From Planctomycetota bacterium (GTDB taxonomy: Bacteria; Planctomycetota; Phycisphaerae; Phycisphaerales; Zrk34): a stretch of 64,000 bases of DNA. The notes under the pieces are model-generated. The model was not told the DNA's origin, searched no databases, and saw nothing but the letters and a program-made list of their open reading frames with translations. Below, piece after piece: positions 59,253-64,000 of the stretch. How positions within the stretch are numbered: position 1 is the stretch's first letter; each line of letters opens with the position of its first letter. The stretch is taken from the NCBI GenBank assembly GCA_016125255.1, contig WGMD01000014.1:92467-156466 (forward strand), written 5' to 3'. Both the position numbers and the translations under genes were made by a program.

Positions 59253-60680
59253 TTACGCAACGCCATAGGCGGCGAAGTTCTTGATGATCGGTTCGGCGAC
59301 GGACGCGCTGACGGTCAGGCGGACGGCGGCGGCTTCGACGGGGTCGAAACGGACGATGCGTTTGTGACCGATCGACTGGGCGTCGAACAGTTGCGTCCAT
59401 TGATCGGCGCCGGTGTGGACTTCGACGGTGTACTTGCGGACGCGCTCGCCTCGGGCGATGTCCTCCTGCAGGACGATCTGGTCGATGGTGCGCGGGGCGT
59501 CGAATCGAAGGGTGACATTGTTGCCGGAGCCGGAGGTTTGGCCGGCGGGATTGGAGAAGCGATTGCGGAGCGCCTTGCCGAATTCCTCCATGCGGGCGAC
59601 GTCGGCCGCGGGCACGAGGCCGGTCGGATCGATGACGAGGCCGAGGAGGAAATTACAGTTTCGTCCGACGGAGGTGTCGTACATTCGCATGAGTTGATCG
59701 ACGGAGACCAGGTTATTCTCGTGACCGCCGGTCCAGAGCCAATCGTGCACGCCGCGGCCTCGCAGAACGGTGTCGGCCATGCCCGGTGACCAGTACGTGC
59801 CATCGGGGTCGCCGCCAGCGAGATACTTTCGCCAGCCGTTGCTGCCATGTCCGACCGGGCCGCAGTCGAACCCGGGCATCGTCGCCCAGCAGGGATCGCC
59901 CGCTACGGCGTCTTCGTTGCCGATCCAGCGGTGATCTGCCCGCTGCTGACTGGCGTAGAAGACGCTGTCGGGCTGATGTTTCTCGAAGATCGGCAACACA
60001 TCCGCGCCGTCCTGCTTCGGGGTCATCGTCGCGGAGTCGAACCAGATCTGAATCAGCTTGCCGTAGCGCGAGCAAAGCTCGGTCACCTGCTGCTCGGCGA
60101 TGCGGTTGTACGCCGCCTGCTCGGGCGTGCTTTTGCCTTTGCCCCATTTGACGAAATGACGCCAGACGGTCTGGTACGCATTGTTGTTGGTCGACATGTA
60201 AATGCCGGGCAGGATGTCGGCCTTATGGCAGGACTCGACGAAGTCGCCGACGATGTCGCCTTTGCCGTTTCGCCACGCGGCCTGTTTGAGCCCGTAGGGA
60301 TACGCATCGGATTGCCATTGCATGAAGCCGTTGAAGTGCGTGGCGGTGAAGACGGCGTACTTCGCGCCGGCGGCTTTGGCGGCGGCGACCCATTGATCGG
60401 TGTCGAGTTGCGCGGGGTTGTAAAGTTGCGGGTCGTAGGTCTTTTTCGTGAGGTTATTCGTCGGCACGGGATGCGCGGCGACGATGGGCATGTCCAGGTG
60501 ACAGATCACGCCGAATTCGCAGTCCTGCCAGCGAAGCTGCGCGGGCGTGGGGACGGGCCGTTTCGCCGGCAGCGGCGCCGCGGCGCGAACGGCGGATCGG
60601 ATCGCGGTCGAAGCGAGCAACGGCAGCGCCGCAGCGGCGGAGGCAACGTGAAGCATCTGACGGCGCGTCGGTTGAAACAT
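59253..60680 (-). CDS. Secreted alpha-L-fucosidase (GH29) with C-terminal carbohydrate-binding-like domain
   Basis: A 475-residue protein with a Tat-like leader (TRRQMLHVASAAAALPLLAST). The GH29 barrel shows RWQDCEFGVICHLD, KYAVFTATHFNGFMQWQSD and LIQIWFDSATMTP, whose Asp (about residue 215) is the nucleophile position. A F5/8-type C-terminal domain (about 350-475, RFDAPRTIDQIVLQEDI) probably binds sugar. It is convergent with the GH36-like gene, fitting joint breakdown of fucose- and galactose-containing glycans. Confidence 0.85.
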   Translation of the reverse strand: MFQPTRRQMLHVASAAAALPLLASTAIRSAVRAAAPLPAKRPVPTPAQLRWQDCEFGVICHLDMPIVAAHPVPTNNLTKKTYDPQLYNPAQLDTDQWVAAAKAAGAKYAVFTATHFNGFMQWQSDAYPYGLKQAAWRNGKGDIVGDFVESCHKADILPGIYMSTNNNAYQTVWRHFVKWGKGKSTPEQAAYNRIAEQQVTELCSRYGKLIQIWFDSATMTPKQDGADVLPIFEKHQPDSVFYASQQRADHRWIGNEDAVAGDPCWATMPGFDCGPVGHGSNGWRKYLAGGDPDGTYWSPGMADTVLRGRGVHDWLWTGGHENNLVSVDQLMRMYDTSVGRNCNFLLGLVIDPTGLVPAADVARMEEFGKALRNRFSNPAGQTSGSGNNVTLRFDAPRTIDQIVLQEDIARGERVRKYTVEVHTGADQWTQLFDAQSIGHKRIVRFDPVEAAAVRLTVSASVAEPIIKNFAAYGVA

Positions 60681-60761
60681 CAAAGTCTCCAATATGGGGG
60701 GAGTAAATGAACGGGGTGAGGCGAAGGCTTCGTACGGGGAGCGGCGGGAGGGATTCGTCGA

Positions 60762-61667
60762 TTAGTAATAAGCGGGGGATGACCCGCCGCGATTGACCCA
60801 GCCATCGGTATAGGAGGCGGGGTTATACATCTGATCGGTCTTGATCTGCGAGGCGTCTTTCCATCGGGCTGAGCCGTCGCCGAACGCCTGGACAAGGCCG
60901 CTGATCGAGGGCGGAGCGCGGTCATAGACGCAGCCCAGAGATTGACCATACTGAGTGACGACGGGCGGGTAGCTGAACGACCAACCGTTCAGCCCGTGGT
61001 TGTATCGAAAGTACTGCACGCCGTTGGTGTCCGGAAACAACGCATCACTGACAAGCAGACGATCGGCCCCGCCCGGAGTTGTCAGACAAATCTGACGATC
61101 CGCATCGTTGCGAGCTTCACCGGATTTCCAGCGATCGACCCCGGCGTAATAGCCATAGCAGAGCTGCGTGAATTTCGCGGTGGAGGCCCATGTCTGCCAG
61201 TGCGTCTGAGCGAACCACGCATAGAAGTCCGCATCGACGCCGGGGCACAGAAACACGCCGCGGGCCTGATGCGTTGTCAGATCAAAGCCATTGAGATACG
61301 GCTGAATCCGGTACACGTTCCAATCGCCGGCGGTTGTGTTCGTGTCCGTGCCGATGAGGACGGGGTCGCGCCCGCTGGTGTAAAACGACGTCTCCTTGGA
61401 GATCATCAGATGCGCGGCATTGTCGGCGGCGTAGCTCAGGGCGCCGACGGCGATCTGACGCTGGTTGGAAGTGCAGACGACAATGCGGGTGGCGTCACGC
61501 GCCAAGCGCATCGAAGGCACCAGGATCGCCACGAGCAGCGTAATGATCGTGACGACGACAAGCAGTTCGATGAGCGTGAACGCGCGCGATCTTCGAGGGT
61601 CCAAAACAGATTGTTCACGACGTTGCGTTCGCATCGGTTCTCGAATCGTAAATCGAAGATCGGCCAT
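60762..61667 (-). CDS. Prepilin-type N-methylation protein, partner of a PEP-CTERM gene
   Basis: A 301-residue protein with leader [34 protein letters not shown] after about 29 basic residues, and a C-terminal AFGDGSARW motif of the H-X9-DG type family. It starts six bases after the stop of the PEP-CTERM gene, the same order as at 2-1605. The residue before the leader Phe is Ala instead of Gly, which may alter processing. Function is unknown. Confidence 0.75.
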   Translation of the reverse strand: MADLRFTIREPMRTQRREQSVLDPRRSRAFTLIELLVVVTIITLLVAILVPSMRLARDATRIVVCTSNQRQIAVGALSYAADNAAHLMISKETSFYTSGRDPVLIGTDTNTTAGDWNVYRIQPYLNGFDLTTHQARGVFLCPGVDADFYAWFAQTHWQTWASTAKFTQLCYGYYAGVDRWKSGEARNDADRQICLTTPGGADRLLVSDALFPDTNGVQYFRYNHGLNGWSFSYPPVVTQYGQSLGCVYDRAPPSISGLVQAFGDGSARWKDASQIKTDQMYNPASYTDGWVNRGGSSPAYY

Positions 61668-61673
61668 CAACGA

Positions 61674-62378
61674 TCACCGGCGCCGCACTGCCAGCAGCGA
61701 CAGCAGCGCGAGTCCGGCGGGCATCGCGGCCGGAAGCGGGATGCTCACGGGGGCGGCGGTGATGCTCATGGCGTTAAAGTTGGCGGCGATGTTGGCGGGA
61801 GAGGATTCAATCGCCCCGGCTTCTTTGAAGGTGAACGCGATCGTGCCGCTCGCATCGGCGACGATGGAGAGGTTCAGCAGCGTTCCGTCATTTTTCAGTG
61901 TGCCGCCGGAGCCCGTGCCGGTGATGACGGCGATCGCGCCGTCGTCACCGCTGCTGACTCGGCCGCCGACCAGTGAGAGGCTGTAGTTCGCATTCGGCGT
62001 CAGACCGGTGAATGTAATCGTCGCCGTCGCGGTGATTCGGTTGGCGAAGATGCCGTCCGTCGTCGCGTTGGTCACGTTGAACGGGGCGGGCCGCCCGGTC
62101 AAACCCGCGCCGGAGCCGCTGAAACCCATGGCGCTCGTACCGACGATTCCAACGCTCACATTCCACGAGGTAGCGACACCCGTCGAGGAGAGCAGGTTGT
62201 TCTGCGTCACCCCGCTGGTGCCGGTCCCGATCGAATTCCAGTAGTTGCCGTTCGCGTCGGGATTGCTCACGGCCGCGGCGGAACTCCAGTCAATGAACAC
62301 CGTGGCGGCCCGACTTGTCGCGGCGGTCAGTGAGATCGCCAGCATGGCGATGACGCATGATGTCTTGAAATCTTTCAC
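61674..62378 (-). CDS. PEP-CTERM-like secreted protein
   Basis: A 234-residue protein. GTG 62378 is the start, set by AAGGAG seven bases upstream. Signal peptide CVIAMLAISLTAATSRAA, a beta-rich body (ATITFTGLTPNANYSLSLVGG, GTIAFTFKEAGAI), and a tail IPLPAAMPAGLALLSLLAVRRR. The body resembles fibronectin-like or jelly-roll binding modules. It is co-transcribed with the pseudopilin-like gene downstream. Confidence 0.82.
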   Translation of the reverse strand: MKDFKTSCVIAMLAISLTAATSRAATVFIDWSSAAAVSNPDANGNYWNSIGTGTSGVTQNNLLSSTGVATSWNVSVGIVGTSAMGFSGSGAGLTGRPAPFNVTNATTDGIFANRITATATITFTGLTPNANYSLSLVGGRVSSGDDGAIAVITGTGSGGTLKNDGTLLNLSIVADASGTIAFTFKEAGAIESSPANIAANFNAMSITAAPVSIPLPAAMPAGLALLSLLAVRRR

Positions 62379-62610
62379 GATTTACTCCTTCGAATGGGGG
62401 CATGAATCAGGACTGACGACGAATCTCCGTTGGGCTGCGACCCGGTGAAGGGCTTCACCGCGGCGCCACAGGTGAGAACATTTATCCAGCTCCACCGGAC
62501 GGATTCCACCGCTCGGATGAGTTTTCGATGAAGGCGGGTGACGCACATAGAGCGTGACCAAAGGGTCGCTCCAAAGTCGGTTTGAACGCCGCCGCCGGTC
62601 GTGTGCGGCG

Positions 62611-63867
62611 TCATTGGGGCGGCTCCTTCGAAATCTCGTCGCGGTACAGACGCAAATCGTCGACATAAGCCGGCGCGGGCGTCGGATCGCGCGGATCGAC
62701 AATCATCACCACCACCGCCTGCACCCGGTCCGCAATCGGCGGCGCGATCGCGGCCACGCTCAACGTTTGATATGCCCCGTTCGGCGAGGTCGGCGTCAGC
62801 GCCTGGCTCATGGTCGAATGCAGATGATGCTGCGGTCCTTCGTAATAGTTCAGCCGCAGGATAACCTGCTGACGGGCGTGCAGGGGATTGTTCGCGTCCG
62901 TACGGACATGACCGGTGAATCGCAGGCGTTCACCCGGCTTGATGCCGGTCACCCACTGATAAACATTGACAAAACCCTGCGACTGCGACTCCTTCGGCAG
63001 CAAGCGCACGCAGCGGGAACCCCACAGCGGTTCGTCGTACCAGAGCGTCGCCCTGTTCCCATCGCTCACCCAACCCTCCGCTTCGCCCAGTGCGAGCCGC
63101 TCGAAATCGCCGTCGATCAGCAGATTCTCCGGCTGCGACACGTTCACCATGCCATCGATCAGTTGCAAAGACTGACCGGCATGCAGCGTCATGGGCGGCT
63201 GCCCCGGAGTATCCGATGCGGGCTGACGGAACTCGACCGCGCCTTCGTCGATGTTGAGCTTCACATTGCCGCTCGCGCCCGTCAGCACGTTAAACCGTGT
63301 GCCGAGGTCGACGACTTGGTATCCGCCGGGCAGTTCGAGCGTGAACCCATGCGCCCGCTGCGGCACATACGCCTGCATTGACCCCGACGCCAGCCGCCCT
63401 CGATTGGGCCCGGTCATCTCGAATCGACACGGACCCGAAAAATCGACCACCGCTGTGGATTCGAACATGATCTGCGCCTGGCCAGATCGCAGAAAAAGCT
63501 CGCCGGATGGCAGAGCGTCGCCGAGCTGCCTCTCCCCTCCGGCAAATGCCGCGTCTTTGGAAAAGTCCGTCAGCGTTGCCACGCCCGGCGTCGTTCCCGC
63601 GACCGGCACACCGCCGATCGGTCTGCCCGACCCCGTGCTCCACCAAAGTCCCGCCGCGAGCAACAATGTCGCCGCAATCACCGTCGCCACTGCGACGTGC
63701 CGCCCCGCCGCGCGATGATGGAGGGTTTGCACATTCATGACGTACTTCGACTTCTCCGCTGTCCAGCGATGCGACCAAGTCAGCGCCGCATGCACCTGAA
63801 CCATCCGCTGATAAATCGCCAACTGCCGACCGTCCGCCAGAATCGCGAGCGCCATGCGATCGGTCAT
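62611..63867 (-). CDS. FecR-domain protein, probably 5'-truncated by an insertion
   Basis: 418 residues. The N-terminus (LADGRQLAIYQRMVQVHAALTW) matches the middle of the usual cytoplasmic helical part of planctomycete FecR-like proteins, so about 40 residues seem missing. Then one helix (VAVATVIAATLLLAAGLWW), a FecR domain (about 85-230, SGPCRFEMTGPNRGRLASGS, GYQVVDLGTRFNV) and a C-terminal carbohydrate-binding-like module (about 245-410). A stop lies two codons upstream of ATG 63867. FecR partners normally regulate an ECF sigma factor. Confidence 0.7.
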   Translation of the reverse strand: MTDRMALAILADGRQLAIYQRMVQVHAALTWSHRWTAEKSKYVMNVQTLHHRAAGRHVAVATVIAATLLLAAGLWWSTGSGRPIGGVPVAGTTPGVATLTDFSKDAAFAGGERQLGDALPSGELFLRSGQAQIMFESTAVVDFSGPCRFEMTGPNRGRLASGSMQAYVPQRAHGFTLELPGGYQVVDLGTRFNVLTGASGNVKLNIDEGAVEFRQPASDTPGQPPMTLHAGQSLQLIDGMVNVSQPENLLIDGDFERLALGEAEGWVSDGNRATLWYDEPLWGSRCVRLLPKESQSQGFVNVYQWVTGIKPGERLRFTGHVRTDANNPLHARQQVILRLNYYEGPQHHLHSTMSQALTPTSPNGAYQTLSVAAIAPPIADRVQAVVVMIVDPRDPTPAPAYVDDLRLYRDEISKEPPQ

Positions 63868-63940
63868 GTCCTAAACTTGCTGTAAATTGAGAAGGGGTGG
63901 ACCCTATCGGTTGGACCAACAACCCACAAGGAGCCACCCC

Positions 63941-64000
63941 ATGAGTCAGAGAGTACCACCGAGCGTGCGAACGGGCCAGAAGATTCGGGATTTGATCGCC
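63941..64000 (+). CDS. Start of a probable transposase, 3' end outside the window
   Basis: AAGGAG precedes ATG 63941, which opens MSQRVPPSVRTGQKIRDLIA and runs off the window. The short stretch resembles the N-terminus of insertion-sequence transposases, but twenty residues cannot prove a family. The boundary with the FecR-like gene near 63868-63890 would be the element's left end. Confidence 0.4.
   Translation, partial: MSQRVPPSVRTGQKIRDLIA

Overview
The window looks like a chromosomal segment of a GC-rich planctomycete, most likely of the class Phycisphaerae. Three pieces of evidence support this. Three secreted proteins end in the class's variant of the PEP-CTERM sorting tail ([10 protein letters not shown], a hydrophobic stretch, then RRRK). 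Several proteins carry prepilin leaders with an H-X9-DG type C-terminus. The gene mix also fits: DUF1080, LamG, FecR-like, GH29 and GH36-like genes, and a Ser/Thr kinase with an ectodomain. No rRNA genes and no CRISPR array were seen.

Layout. 1-5.4 kb: a PEP-CTERM protein overlapping a pseudopilin-like gene, then recX, nth, a TIM-barrel protein and gatB. 5.5-10.3 kb: a zinc/manganese uptake locus (permease, ATPase, binding protein, outer-membrane barrel, small Cys/His protein). 10.3-16.5 kb: panE, two tandem DUF481 barrels, a DUF1080 lipoprotein, and DUF485 with an acetate-type symporter. 16.7-31.7 kb: mostly housekeeping and envelope genes (NHL protein, GT39-like glycosyltransferase, Gfo/Idh/MocA oxidoreductase, pyrE, flippase-like protein, cmoA, an LptF/LptG-type pair, two cyclophilins, folA, thyA). 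31.9-40.1 kb: a PEP-CTERM protein, a kinase, a ROK regulator, an S4 protein and dnaE. 40.2-46.2 kb: a minor-pseudopilin cluster ending in a 1298-residue LamG protein. 46.2-47.6 kb: bioA. 47.66-52.93 kb: a 5.2 kb phage-derived island in tRNA-Arg(CCT). 53-53.9 kb: an AT-richer patch. 54-63.9 kb: a phosphoesterase and a polysaccharide-use cluster (LacI regulator, GH36-like, GH29, another PEP-CTERM/pseudopilin pair, FecR-like protein), cut at its end by what looks like an insertion sequence.

Two things stand out. The first is the tRNA island. A 39-bp att core is duplicated, clustered TGACGCAAC repeats lie inside both ends, and a chimeric gene joins the N-terminus of a tyrosine integrase to the C-terminal half of a phage helicase. 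The island also holds a live-looking small serine recombinase and an inverted, decayed copy of that recombinase's C-terminal domain. It reads as an internally deleted phage or satellite whose original integrase has been destroyed.

The second is the density of short palindromic repeat families at gene ends. They include a GACTTAAGTC-centred palindrome in five copies, a CAATGACCAATGACC element of about 115 bp, TAGCCGCGAGCC and GGGGCNTGCCCC hairpins, and CCCTCTCCC and ACTCCGCA families. Several copies are read in frame inside proteins: twice in DnaE, once in the glycosyltransferase, once in a prepilin leader, and at the C-termini of an ABC ATPase and an S4 protein. This resembles the Rickettsia palindromic elements known to insert into genes.
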